A DNA stretch of 39,039 bases from Alphaproteobacteria bacterium (GTDB lineage Bacteria > Pseudomonadota > Alphaproteobacteria > Micavibrionales > Micavibrionaceae). Each line of letters opens with the position of its first letter. Within the stretch, counting starts at the first letter, position 1. The notes under the pieces were generated by a model. It saw nothing but the letters and a program-made list of their open reading frames with translations. It was not told the DNA's origin and searched no databases. The stretch lies in contig JAOUOR010000010.1 in NCBI GenBank assembly GCA_029880245.1, positions 1 through 39,039 of the forward strand. Direction: 5' to 3'. Position numbers and translations under genes: made by a program. Below are positions 33,001-39,039 of this stretch, in pieces.

Positions 33001-33079
33001 GATGTCAATTGTTTCCGAGGTTAATTTGTTTGAGGATTTCCTGACCAAGTTTAAAAATGGCGATGAAGTGGGTGGGTAA
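30002..33079 (+). CDS. Giant periplasmic TPR protein next to motB
   Basis: A 1025-residue secreted protein of unknown function. I take the ATG at 30002 (an upstream TTG would add two residues). Layout: signal peptide 1-24 (FIFVTAFLLLVPAYAQ); an AMIN-like beta domain at about 30-125 (DGYSRIIFDLQNQDSF, ARVFLDVYNPQ); a K/E/P-rich linker (about 130-215); a mixed domain (about 220-480); and helical tetratricopeptide-like repeats from about 490 to 1000, e.g. LGKMHLAYGRGAEALGFLEY and FVLAELGDWKQAADIL. Its place right after motB on the same strand suggests a periplasmic motor component. Its stop is three bases from the convergent fliP stop. Confidence 0.7.
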   Translation: MKRGTSFIFIFVTAFLLLVPAYAQEGSSVRGKDRDGYSRIIFDLQNQDSFETDQSQSGKISLKFKTSSDVTVDIETNTLKNILGYEVLSKAPLSISFDIPNSSKARAFASGARVFLDVYNPQNPEDRVVVEKKPDVKKTDVAQIPQQTEADKKPTEEKKKPEEEEIKSVETKAKAVPPAIVLIPEDLERMIKEKEAEKLAQLAKKEAEDKKEKHNQFLEEAIDQNQHVISVSSTSAVNMAMFENYETLWFVMDDDSFHTAPSLNSPAAYLFGDFKKIEISKGALYTVSKPKGFKAKGNGGELLWRLILSDDIKEEVGVEPIRIGASSGGGARKGHVLWPLENIIDVIKLRDSATGKDLHIVLVSDSSSFFGEERSFVDFDVLKSYAGLAIRSKVDDLIVEQVEEGIKIYREGGLSIMPDSLLSLAIGKGEKDALVDLNQNPQEEYKEESPSIFKFSLWQKSSLEELNQNKNSILAAMGGKKKFEQVEDLMILGKMHLAYGRGAEALGFLEYARQIFPEIVRTPEFLALRGVARAFMWKSVIALQDLSHPALNEYQEIKYWKAFVLAELGDWKQAADILPPNYNVLHDYPVSITSRLGLSLAEINLRAGEVNKAEEILAMIGEHDLSAPMEAAVTYLKGEAFRQRGNVDETISLWTSLEKNPDDLYRTKARLALAILLSNEGKANTKEVIDRLEPLRYEWRGDQLEAQILYWMGQYYFKDKNFVKGLNIMRDASSLAVNTALGERIASSMTEEFAHLFLDDAELKEMSALDAIALYDKFSELTPPGDDGSQVVQKLAEKMVKADLLDRASDLLKHQVDFRLSGENRVKAAMRLAAIELLAKRPDHAMQSLTKAERGIQDTKQMKDKERKLKEIALMKARAYSQDRQGDLALALLENLDPDPDVSRLIAEIAWQQGYWDDAAYAFNEVIIEENISLADPLSKRHAEMIMNRSIALNLASDKVALANMRKKYYSAMLETEFKNQFDLVTRPGRKSTLADRETLMSIVSEVNLFEDFLTKFKNGDEVGG

Positions 33080-33082
33080 AAA

Positions 33083-33841
33083 CTACCCGCCGCCCGAATA
33101 GGTGAAGCTTTGGATGAGTGATCCGGCGATAAGATGCCAGCCATCGACCATCACAAAAAAGATAATCTTAAAAGGGAGTGAAACCGTCACAGGCGGAAGC
33201 ATCATCATCCCCATAGACATTAAAATTGAGGCCGTGACCAAGTCGATAATTAAAAACGGCAGGAAAAGCATAAAGCCTATTTCAAAGGCGCGGCGCAGCT
33301 CCGAGATCATAAAAGCGGGTATAACGATGTGGAGTGGTACATCCATGGCTTCTTCATACGGGCCGGTTTTACTCATTTCAACAAAAAGCGCCAGATCCTC
33401 ATCTCTGGCAAATTTAAGCATAAATTTTTTGAAAGGGATAGTTGTGGCCTCGAAAGCCTCTATTTCATCTATTTGCTCATTGATTAAGGGGAGAACACCT
33501 TCGTCATAAGCAGCCTTGAATGTCGGGGCCATGATAAAAAAGGTCAAGAAAAGGGCCAGAGAAATCATAACGGTGTTGGGCGGGGTTTGTTGTACACCGA
33601 TGGCGGTTCTCAGGAATGATAAGACAACAACAATTCTGGTGAATGAGGTCATCATAATGAGAATTGACGGCGCCAAAGAGAGAACTGTGAGCAGGGCGAT
33701 CAGCTGAATAATTCGTCCAGAGACAGTGGCATCGCCGTCTTGCCCCATATCAATTGATATGTTTTGTGCTAGGGCTGTGTAAGGCACAATCAGCACCAAT
33801 AACAAAGCAATAACTAAGACACAGGCGATTTTTTTGCCCAT
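33083..33841 (-). CDS. fliP: Flagellar export gate protein FliP
   Basis: FliP is the main subunit of the FliPQR export gate. The 252-residue product has a cleavable signal peptide (KKIACVLVIALLLVLIVPYTALA), then SIDMGQDGD, and four membrane helices: family motifs LSLAPSILIMMTSFTRIVVVLSFLR, GVQQTPPNTVMISLALFLTFF, and FMLFLPFLIIDLVTASILMSMGMMMLPP, all quoted in parts only. It is separated from the other export genes (fliQ, fliR and flhB are not in the window) and converges with the TPR gene with a 3-base gap. It is probably the only gene of its transcript here. Confidence 0.95.
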   Translation of the reverse strand: MGKKIACVLVIALLLVLIVPYTALAQNISIDMGQDGDATVSGRIIQLIALLTVLSLAPSILIMMTSFTRIVVVLSFLRTAIGVQQTPPNTVMISLALFLTFFIMAPTFKAAYDEGVLPLINEQIDEIEAFEATTIPFKKFMLKFARDEDLALFVEMSKTGPYEEAMDVPLHIVIPAFMISELRRAFEIGFMLFLPFLIIDLVTASILMSMGMMMLPPVTVSLPFKIIFFVMVDGWHLIAGSLIQSFTYSGGG

Positions 33842-33940
33842 ATTCCTGCCTTCATGAGTAGGGTTAGACTATCACGATAGCGTGCGAATCTACGAACGTT
33901 TAGGGTTTCTGCGTATTTATAACAAGAAATCCACAGTTAA

Positions 33941-34483
33941 CTAACCTGCCATCACAGTCGCAAAAGGATTTAACGGCGCAGAAAATAGGCTTTCAAGCGG
34001 AAAATTAAATTGATCACGGCCACCGAGTTCATGGAGTTCAATGATGCAGGCGCCAAGTACTACTTCTCCGCCGGCCTTTTGAACGAGATCTCCTGTGGCT
34101 TTCATGGTCCCGCCTGTGGCAAGCAGGTCATCGAGAATAGCAATGCGCATGCCGTTTTCAATCAGGTTTTCTTGCACTTCGATTGTATCTGTTCCATATT
34201 CCAGTGCGTAACTTTGTTCGATAGTATTGCCTGGTAATTTGCCTTTTTTACGAACCATACCAAATGGAAGTCCAAGCTTTTGAGCCACAGGTAGGCCGGT
34301 TAAAAAGCCTCTGGATTCAATGCCTAAAATTAAATCGGCATTTGCTGTTTTGGCTTGGTCGGCAAGAGTGTCTGTGATTTTCACCCAAATTTCTGGTTTT
34401 TTAAGAAGTGACTGTATATCATAGAAGTTGATACCGGGTTTCGGAAAGTCAGGAATAATATCGATATGGTTAAGTAAATCCAT
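33941..34483 (-). CDS. apt: Adenine phosphoribosyltransferase
   Basis: Apt converts adenine and PRPP to AMP (purine salvage, cytoplasm). The 180-residue product, starting MDLLNHIDIIPDFPKPGI at the ATG at 34483, is the normal length. The PRPP-binding motif IAILDDLLATGGT is at about 115-127 and the typical IESRGFLTGLPVAQKL at 55-70. A longer frame with an upstream TTG exists but adds an atypical N-terminus. It marks the change from flagellar to housekeeping genes; it is transcribed away from the DUF2062-acpS-lepB-rnc-era run. Confidence 0.95.
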   Translation of the reverse strand: MDLLNHIDIIPDFPKPGINFYDIQSLLKKPEIWVKITDTLADQAKTANADLILGIESRGFLTGLPVAQKLGLPFGMVRKKGKLPGNTIEQSYALEYGTDTIEVQENLIENGMRIAILDDLLATGGTMKATGDLVQKAGGEVVLGACIIELHELGGRDQFNFPLESLFSAPLNPFATVMAG

Positions 34484-34599
34484 CACATAATGCCTTTTCT
34501 TTATTGATACACAGTTTTCCAAAAAGTTTTGTTTTTCGTTCCCGTTTTATTTGGTATAAAGTCTCCGGCGAAAACGGGCAAGGGGTTTTAGGTTAGAAA

Positions 34600-35211
34600 A
34601 TGTTCAAAAGACGCGAACCATTAACGCAAATGCAAAACATTCAGCAATTTTTCTGGCCGTCTATGGGCTGGATGAGATCTTTTCATTATATAAAGTATCG
34701 ATTGATACGCGTTGCAGATTCTACACATAAAATTGCTCTTGGTCTGGCTTTTGGTCTGGCAGTGTCTTTTACGCCTTTGTTGGGCACACATTTTTTACAA
34801 GCCGGATTGCTGGCTTTTGTATTTCGCGGCAATATTTTTTCAGCCATGATCGGGACATTTGTCGGGAATCCGTGGACATTCCCGTTTTTTTGGTGGGCCG
34901 GCTTTAGTATGGGTGAATTTCTTTTTGGAGTTTTTGGCATAAAAGGTGCCGGAGAATTACCCGATAATATGACTTTATGGATTTTGTTCGATACGGCATG
35001 GAACGATCCGCTTGTCTTGTTTTTGCCGTGGATGCTGGGTGGTTATTTTCTTTGTTTGATTAGTCTGCCGCTTAGTTATTATGTGTTTTATCGTCTGGTT
35101 TCAGCGGCCAAGCTTGCTCGTAAGAAAGCTAAGATAAGACGTCTTAAACGTGTTGAAAGTGAGGTTACGGGACAATCAATCATGCCAAAGAGGCACCGAA
35201 AAAAAATATGA
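34600..35211 (+). CDS. DUF2062 membrane protein
   Basis: A 203-residue protein with about four hydrophobic segments between residues 46 and 170. The DUF2062 signature is visible: HKIALGLAFGLAVSFTPLLGTHFLQA, then NIFSAMIGTFVGNPWTFPFFW (the N-P-W/x-T motif; quoted in parts). The C-terminal 35 residues are basic and soluble (KKAKIRRLKRVE). The biochemical function of this family is not known. It overlaps acpS by ATGA and so is co-translated with it; its presence before acpS is common in alphaproteobacteria. Confidence 0.85.
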   Translation: MFKRREPLTQMQNIQQFFWPSMGWMRSFHYIKYRLIRVADSTHKIALGLAFGLAVSFTPLLGTHFLQAGLLAFVFRGNIFSAMIGTFVGNPWTFPFFWWAGFSMGEFLFGVFGIKGAGELPDNMTLWILFDTAWNDPLVLFLPWMLGGYFLCLISLPLSYYVFYRLVSAAKLARKKAKIRRLKRVESEVTGQSIMPKRHRKKI

Positions 35212-35609
35212 TATTGGGTATAGGCAATGATATTGTTGATATAAGGCGCATAGAAAAGGCCTTTGAGAGGCATGGAGAGCGTTTTATAGAGCGGTGCTTT
35301 ACGCCGCATGAACAAAAAAAAGCTAAAAGACGTGAGTCTGCAGGGACACAGCATGATGTCTATGCCAAGCGTTTTGCTGCCAAAGAAGCTTGCGCCAAGG
35401 CTTTGGGTACGGGCTTTGCCAAGAATATAGTATTAAAGGATATCGGGGTTGTTGAGAATGAAGAGGGACGGCCTTTTCTGGAGCTTTCCGGAGGTGCTCT
35501 GGAGCAGCTTGTGGCGATTACACCAAAGGGCAAGAAGGCTGTTTTACACTTGAGCTTGAGTGATGAGCCGCCAATGGCTCAAGCTTTTGTTGTTATAGAA
35601 GCACTATAA
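35208..35609 (+). CDS. acpS: Holo-[acyl-carrier-protein] synthase AcpS
   Basis: AcpS transfers 4'-phosphopantetheine from CoA to acyl carrier protein, needed for fatty-acid synthesis. The 133-residue product has the two metal-binding motifs: GIGNDIVDIRRIE (D8) near the start and FAAKEACAKALGTG with E60. It overlaps the DUF2062 gene by four bases and is followed, after 50 bases, by lepB, an arrangement with rnc and era that is typical of alphaproteobacteria. Confidence 0.95.
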   Translation: MILGIGNDIVDIRRIEKAFERHGERFIERCFTPHEQKKAKRRESAGTQHDVYAKRFAAKEACAKALGTGFAKNIVLKDIGVVENEEGRPFLELSGGALEQLVAITPKGKKAVLHLSLSDEPPMAQAFVVIEAL

Positions 35610-35659
35610 ACATTATTCTCTACTAGCATTATGCCGAGATTTACGCTAATTCATTGGAT

Positions 35660-36547
35660 ATGTCGAAGAACACTACAGAACATAAAATGAATAAAGATGA
35701 AAAATCGGCTGAGCAGATTCCAGCACCATTAACGGCCAAAGAGGAAATGGGCGAGTTTGTTAAAACAGCGCTTTGGGCGATTGCGCTGGCTCTTTTAATC
35801 CGTTCGGTTTTTCTCGAGCCATTTAATATCCCTTCCGGTTCTATGAAGCCAACATTGCTTGTTGGAGACTATCTTTTCGTCAATAAGCCTGCTTATGGGT
35901 ATAGCCGTTTTTCTTTTCCATTCGGTATTGCCCCGATTGAAGGGCGTATTTGGTCAGAAGAGCCTAAGCGTGGGGATGTGATTGTTTTTCGCTTGCCGAC
36001 TGATACGAATACTAACTTTATAAAGCGGCTTGTTGGATTACCGGGTGAAACTATTCAGGTCAGAAAAGGCCGGCTTTATATTAACGGTGAAATGATTCCG
36101 CGTGAATTTATCAAGCGTGAGAAAGTTATAAATGACATTGGAAAATCTGTCGAAATTGATGAATATATCGAAACGTTACCAGGGGGGATAAAACATCGCA
36201 TTTACGAAGTTAGTGATTTTGGTGATCTCGACCAGACTGATATTTATACAGTCCCGCAAGGGCATTACTTCATGATGGGTGATAATCGTGATAACTCCAG
36301 AGATAGTCGTGTTGCTGAGGCTGTGGGTCCTGTGCCTTTTGAAAATATTGTTGGAAGAGCGGATTTCTTGTTTTTTTCTACAAACGGATATGCACACTTG
36401 TTTGAGTTCTGGAAGTGGCCATGGAGCATCCGCTATGATCGTATGTTTATGGATATAGATCCGGAAAGGTCAACGGAAAACAAAAAAGCCGCGGGCGATA
36501 GTGGCAGAGTAGGGATGACAACGAAAGCTATGGCTTCGGAACATTAA
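35660..36547 (+). CDS. lepB: Signal peptidase I LepB
   Basis: LepB removes Sec signal peptides at the outer face of the inner membrane. From the ATG at 35660 it has 295 residues, with one membrane helix (about 33-51, TALWAIALALLIRSVFLEPF). Catalytic residues are visible: serine 61 in IPSGSMKPTLLVGDY and lysine 122 in FIKRLVGLPGE, plus the later box GHYFMMGDNRDNSRDSR. An in-frame TTG two codons earlier is an alternative start. It is followed one base later by rnc, as expected for a lepB-rnc-era operon. Confidence 0.96.
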   Translation: MSKNTTEHKMNKDEKSAEQIPAPLTAKEEMGEFVKTALWAIALALLIRSVFLEPFNIPSGSMKPTLLVGDYLFVNKPAYGYSRFSFPFGIAPIEGRIWSEEPKRGDVIVFRLPTDTNTNFIKRLVGLPGETIQVRKGRLYINGEMIPREFIKREKVINDIGKSVEIDEYIETLPGGIKHRIYEVSDFGDLDQTDIYTVPQGHYFMMGDNRDNSRDSRVAEAVGPVPFENIVGRADFLFFSTNGYAHLFEFWKWPWSIRYDRMFMDIDPERSTENKKAAGDSGRVGMTTKAMASEH

Positions 36548-36548
36548 T

Positions 36549-37223
36549 ATGGCCAGAGATTTTAGTGCATTAGAAGACATTATTGGCTATTCTTTTCAGG
36601 ATAAAAGCCTGATTAAAACGGCACTAACCCATTCCAGCTCAGGTGATCCTGTCAATTATGAAAGATTGGAATTTTTAGGAGACAGAGTTTTAGGGCTTGT
36701 TATAGCTGAGCTGTTATTTCTAAAATTTCCGGAAGAACCGGAAGGACATTTGGCAAAGCGTCTGGCTGCGTTAGTGCAAGGTGAGACGCTTTCAAATTTA
36801 TCACCAAAAATTGAACTTAGCGATTTTGTGATTTTATCCGATAATGAACGGGATTCTGGCGGTGCTTCGAATGAAAATATTCTGGCGGATGTATTTGAGG
36901 CTTTGATTGGAGCTTTGTATCTGGATGGTGGGCTAAAAGTCTGTAAGGATTTTATCAGTAAAATATGGTCAGATATTTTGTATACTATGAAAAGTCCGCC
37001 TCAGCATCCAAAGACAACACTGCAGGAATGGGCGCAAGGCAGAGGATTGGCGCTTCCCAAATATGATATTGTTGAGCAAACCGGCCCTCACCATGCGCCA
37101 ATATTTAAAATTTTACTTTCGATTGAAGGTTATGAAGATATTACGGCGGAAGGTCGGTCAAGATCTGAAGCTGAAAAAGAAGCGGCTTTGTTGGCTCTAG
37201 CAGTTTTAGGCATATCACAATGA
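36549..37223 (+). CDS. rnc: Ribonuclease III
   Basis: RNase III cleaves double-stranded RNA in rRNA processing and antisense control. The 224-residue product has the catalytic domain (about 1-150) with the signature YERLEFLGDRVLGL (E41, D45) and the second metal site ILADVFEALIGALYLDGG (D114, E117), then a dsRNA-binding domain (about 155-223, TTLQEWAQGRGLALPKY, EAEKEAALLAL). It overlaps era by ATGA. Confidence 0.97.
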   Translation: MARDFSALEDIIGYSFQDKSLIKTALTHSSSGDPVNYERLEFLGDRVLGLVIAELLFLKFPEEPEGHLAKRLAALVQGETLSNLSPKIELSDFVILSDNERDSGGASNENILADVFEALIGALYLDGGLKVCKDFISKIWSDILYTMKSPPQHPKTTLQEWAQGRGLALPKYDIVEQTGPHHAPIFKILLSIEGYEDITAEGRSRSEAEKEAALLALAVLGISQ

Positions 37224-38116
37224 ATTCTCAAAAAACGAGATGTGGGTTTGTGAGTGTGCTGGGGCTTCCAAATGCAGGAAAATCAACACTTGTTAATGCG
37301 CTTGTCGGGCAAAAAGTTTCAATTGTGTCACGAAAAGTGCAAACAACACGTACCCGCATTCTTGGTCTTGCTTTGCACGAGAATAACCAAATAGTTATGA
37401 TTGATACGCCTGGTGTGTTCAGCCCAAAAAAAACACTTGAAAAATCAATGGTTTCAGCGGCGCTATCCAGTATAGAAGGTACGGATATTATTATTCATCT
37501 TGTTGATGCCGCCAAAGCGAACGCTGTGGAAGAAGCCAAGGCTATTCAGGCCCAGATTAAAGATCATGAAATGGTTATTCTGGTTCTTAATAAAATAGAT
37601 AAGATATCCAAAGATAAACTTTTGAAGCTGTCACAAGATCTTAATGAAGGTGCCGATTACAAGGCTTGCTTTATGATTTCTGCGCTGAAAAATAGTGGTG
37701 TAGGGGATTTAAAAGCTTTTCTTGCAGAAAAATTGCCCGAGCAGGAATGGATATTTCCCGAAGATCAGATTACAGATATGCCGATGCGTCTTTGGGCGGC
37801 GGAAATTACACGTGAGAAAGTGTATGATTTGTTACACAAGGAATTGCCTTATTCGATATTTGTTCAGACGGAAGATTGGGAAGAATTTGACAATGGTGAT
37901 GTAAAAATAATGCAAATTCTTACAGTTCAAAAATCGAGTCAGAAATCTATTGTATTGGGAAAAAAAGGCAGTAAGATAAAAGAAATCGGTCAAGCCGCAA
38001 GAATGGAGTTACAAGCCTTATTAGATCGTAAGGTTCACTTAAAACTTCATGTGCGTGTTCAAGAGAACTGGACTGAAAGACCTGAGATATATGCGCTTTT
38101 CGGGTTAGAACTCTGA
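37220..38116 (+). CDS. era: GTPase Era
   Basis: Era is the essential GTPase that binds 16S rRNA during small-subunit maturation. The 298-residue product has all G motifs: G1 GLPNAGKS (15-22), G2 region RKVQTTRTRILG, G3 DTPG (62-65), G4 NKID, and G5 SAL, and a C-terminal KH domain with SIVLGKKGSKIKEIGQAAR. It is the last gene of the DUF2062-acpS-lepB-rnc-era set. A 170-base gap leads to gcrA. Confidence 0.97.
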   Translation: MNSQKTRCGFVSVLGLPNAGKSTLVNALVGQKVSIVSRKVQTTRTRILGLALHENNQIVMIDTPGVFSPKKTLEKSMVSAALSSIEGTDIIIHLVDAAKANAVEEAKAIQAQIKDHEMVILVLNKIDKISKDKLLKLSQDLNEGADYKACFMISALKNSGVGDLKAFLAEKLPEQEWIFPEDQITDMPMRLWAAEITREKVYDLLHKELPYSIFVQTEDWEEFDNGDVKIMQILTVQKSSQKSIVLGKKGSKIKEIGQAARMELQALLDRKVHLKLHVRVQENWTERPEIYALFGLEL

Positions 38117-38132
38117 GTGGTAACTGTAACGG

Positions 38133-38141
38133 TGTGGATAA
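38133..38141 (-). promoter_or_regulatory. Perfect DnaA box upstream of gcrA
   Basis: TGTGGATAA on the plus strand is the complement of the consensus DnaA box TTATCCACA. It lies 146 bases before the gcrA ATG at 38287. DnaA is a known activator of gcrA in Caulobacter, so the position is suggestive; a single 9-mer can also occur by chance. I see no GANTC methylation site in the 38117-38286 gap. Confidence 0.6.
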
Positions 38142-38286
38142 AAGATTTTTTTATTTTTTTTCGCATTGGCAGTAGCGGGTTTTAACTGGTACATTGAACC
38201 TATCAGTTAAATTAAAGAAAATTAGTCAATAAAATCAAATGGTTATTTGGTTTTTGGCTTTGTGTCTATATCTACGGGAGGCCTAT

Positions 38287-38811
38287 ATGAGTTGGACAGA
38301 TGAACGCGTTGCTTTGCTAAAGAAACTCTGGGGAGAGGGACGTACAGCAGCCGAAATTGCCAAAGATCTTGGTGGTGTTACACGTAATGCCGTGATCGGA
38401 AAGGCTCACAGGCTGAAGCTGTCCAGCCGTATTTCGCCTATTCAGCAAAATACCAAGAAAGTGGTTCTTAAGACTTCGTCAGAAGCCAATAATAACGTTT
38501 CACGATCGTCCAAGGTTACGCATATATCTCCGGTGGAAGTTTTGGAAAAGAAATTGAAAACTGTTACCAGAGCCCGTCCTGAAAAATTATATAGTTTGAT
38601 GGATTTAAAGCCGAGGGCCTGTCGCTGGCCGGAGGGTGATCCTAAAGAGGATGATTTTGGGTTTTGTGGGGCGGAATCTCTTGCAGGCCTGCCTTATTGT
38701 CAGGAACATGCGCAATTGGCTTATCAGGCTGCTACGCGTAATCGTATCTTGAAAGATAAGGCTTTGCTTGATGAACAGGCCGAGAAATATGCGAAAGAAT
38801 CTGCGGGGTAG
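38287..38811 (+). CDS. gcrA: Cell-cycle master regulator GcrA
   Basis: GcrA binds sigma-70 RNA polymerase and methylated GANTC sites to activate S-phase genes. The start is the ATG with GGGAGG five bases upstream, giving MSWTDERVALLKKLWGEG and 174 residues; an upstream frame adds a spurious hydrophobic leader. The N-terminal DNA-binding part (about 1-46) has TAAEIAKDLGGVTRNAVIGK, and the C-terminal polymerase-binding part (about 105-150) carries SLMDLKPRACRWPEGDP and FCGAESLAGLPYCQEHAQLAY. It is followed by an intrinsic terminator. Confidence 0.96.
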   Translation: MSWTDERVALLKKLWGEGRTAAEIAKDLGGVTRNAVIGKAHRLKLSSRISPIQQNTKKVVLKTSSEANNNVSRSSKVTHISPVEVLEKKLKTVTRARPEKLYSLMDLKPRACRWPEGDPKEDDFGFCGAESLAGLPYCQEHAQLAYQAATRNRILKDKALLDEQAEKYAKESAG

Positions 38812-38843
38812 TGGTCTCTGCTCTGTCTTTAATAAGATCAAAT

Positions 38844-38871
38844 GACGCACCGTTTTTAGGTGCGTTTTTTT
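38844..38871 (+). terminator. Intrinsic terminator after gcrA
   Basis: ACGCACC and GGTGCGT form a seven-base stem around a seven-base T-rich loop, followed by seven T. It lies about 35 bases after the gcrA stop and before the tRNA gene. Confidence 0.92.
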
Positions 38872-38931
38872 GAGTTTTGTCTTCTTGACAGTTTAATGCA
38901 TACGCCGTAAAACACTTAAACCCTTTATCGC

Positions 38932-39007
38932 GGCGGTGTAGCTCAGGGGTTAGAGCAGAGGAATCATAATCCTTGTGTCGGGAGTTCAAATCTCTCCACC
39001 GCTACCA
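38932..39007 (+). tRNA. tRNA-Met (CAU), elongator type
   Basis: A 76-base cloverleaf: acceptor GGCGGTG pairs with CACCGCT (G1-U72 wobble), D-arm GCTC...GAGC, anticodon loop ATCATAA with CAT, TPsiC arm with GTTCAAA, encoded CCA at 39005-39007. A paired position 1-72 and lack of three consecutive G-C pairs in the anticodon stem point to the elongator rather than the initiator form; CAT could also be a tRNA-Ile2 if C34 were modified, but the acceptor is that of Met elongators. Confidence 0.9.
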
Positions 39008-39039
39008 TTACCTTATATTGTAAAATTCACGAAATTGTT

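Noticed and set aside
38239-38286. N-terminal extension of gcrA (hydrophobic leader)
   Set aside because: GcrA proteins begin MSWTDERV and a GGGAGG lies five bases before that ATG at 38287; the upstream hydrophobic stretch is non-coding leader.

Overview
The window is a chromosomal segment of an alphaproteobacterium. The evidence is a Caulobacter-type set of flagellar regulators (FlbD, FliX, FlbT, FlaF), the cell-cycle regulator GcrA, a DksA with a degenerate zinc finger, and a MotE-like protein, all of which are characteristic of that class. The modest GC content and the gene order suggest a Rhodospirillales- or Micavibrionales-like lineage, but the sequence alone does not fix the genus. There is no integrase, transposase, phage gene or CRISPR array; almost the whole window is one large flagellar and motility locus followed by housekeeping genes.

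Layout. 1-8011 (mostly minus strand): the 5' part of flhA, an orphan gene, flbD, motA, then fliN-fliH-fliG-fliF (C-ring and MS-ring). 8350-11674: a FlaG-like gene on the plus strand, then flaF, flbT and one large flagellin gene on the minus strand. 12139-18859 (minus): flgI-flgJ-two small coiled-coil (FlgN-like) genes-fliK-flgD-flgE, the P-ring, rod, hook and hook-length operon, read from a near-consensus sigma-54 promoter at 18976-18991. 19169-20165 (plus): fliX and dksA. 20287-23617 (minus): flgF-flgG-flgA-flgH, from another sigma-54 promoter at 23663-23678. 23942-33079 (plus): fliL, fliM, a DUF6468-like gene, motE, cheY, cheZ, a MotB-like gene, motB and a 1025-residue periplasmic TPR protein; sigma-54-type promoters precede fliL and fliM. 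33083-33841 (minus): fliP. 33941-39007: apt (minus), then a DUF2062 gene, acpS, lepB, rnc, era, gcrA and an elongator tRNA-Met.

How it fits together. FlbD (a sigma-54 activator with a degenerate receiver) and FliX (its regulator in Caulobacter) are encoded among genes that carry GG-N10-GC promoters, so the window holds both the regulators and several probable targets of the middle-to-late flagellar hierarchy. FlbT and FlaF sit next to the flagellin gene, which has a long, hairpin-containing leader. gcrA has a perfect DnaA box upstream, echoing the DnaA-to-GcrA step of the Caulobacter cell-cycle circuit.

Most unusual features. (1) A 60-bp double-hairpin palindrome lies exactly in frame in the signal-peptide region of flgA and has a longer relative at 1504-1589, resembling the in-frame palindromic elements of Rickettsia. 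(2) A second family of about 105-bp stem-loop repeats occurs three times at gene 3' ends, with outer arms that differ between copies yet still pair. (3) A MotB-like paralogue lacks the ion-carrying aspartate and the GHTD motif, is translationally coupled to a normal motB and is followed by a giant periplasmic TPR protein: a candidate lineage-specific stator or motor accessory module. (4) The CheY-binding peptide type (N/S-Q-D/E-D/E-I-D) recurs in FliM, FliN and CheZ.
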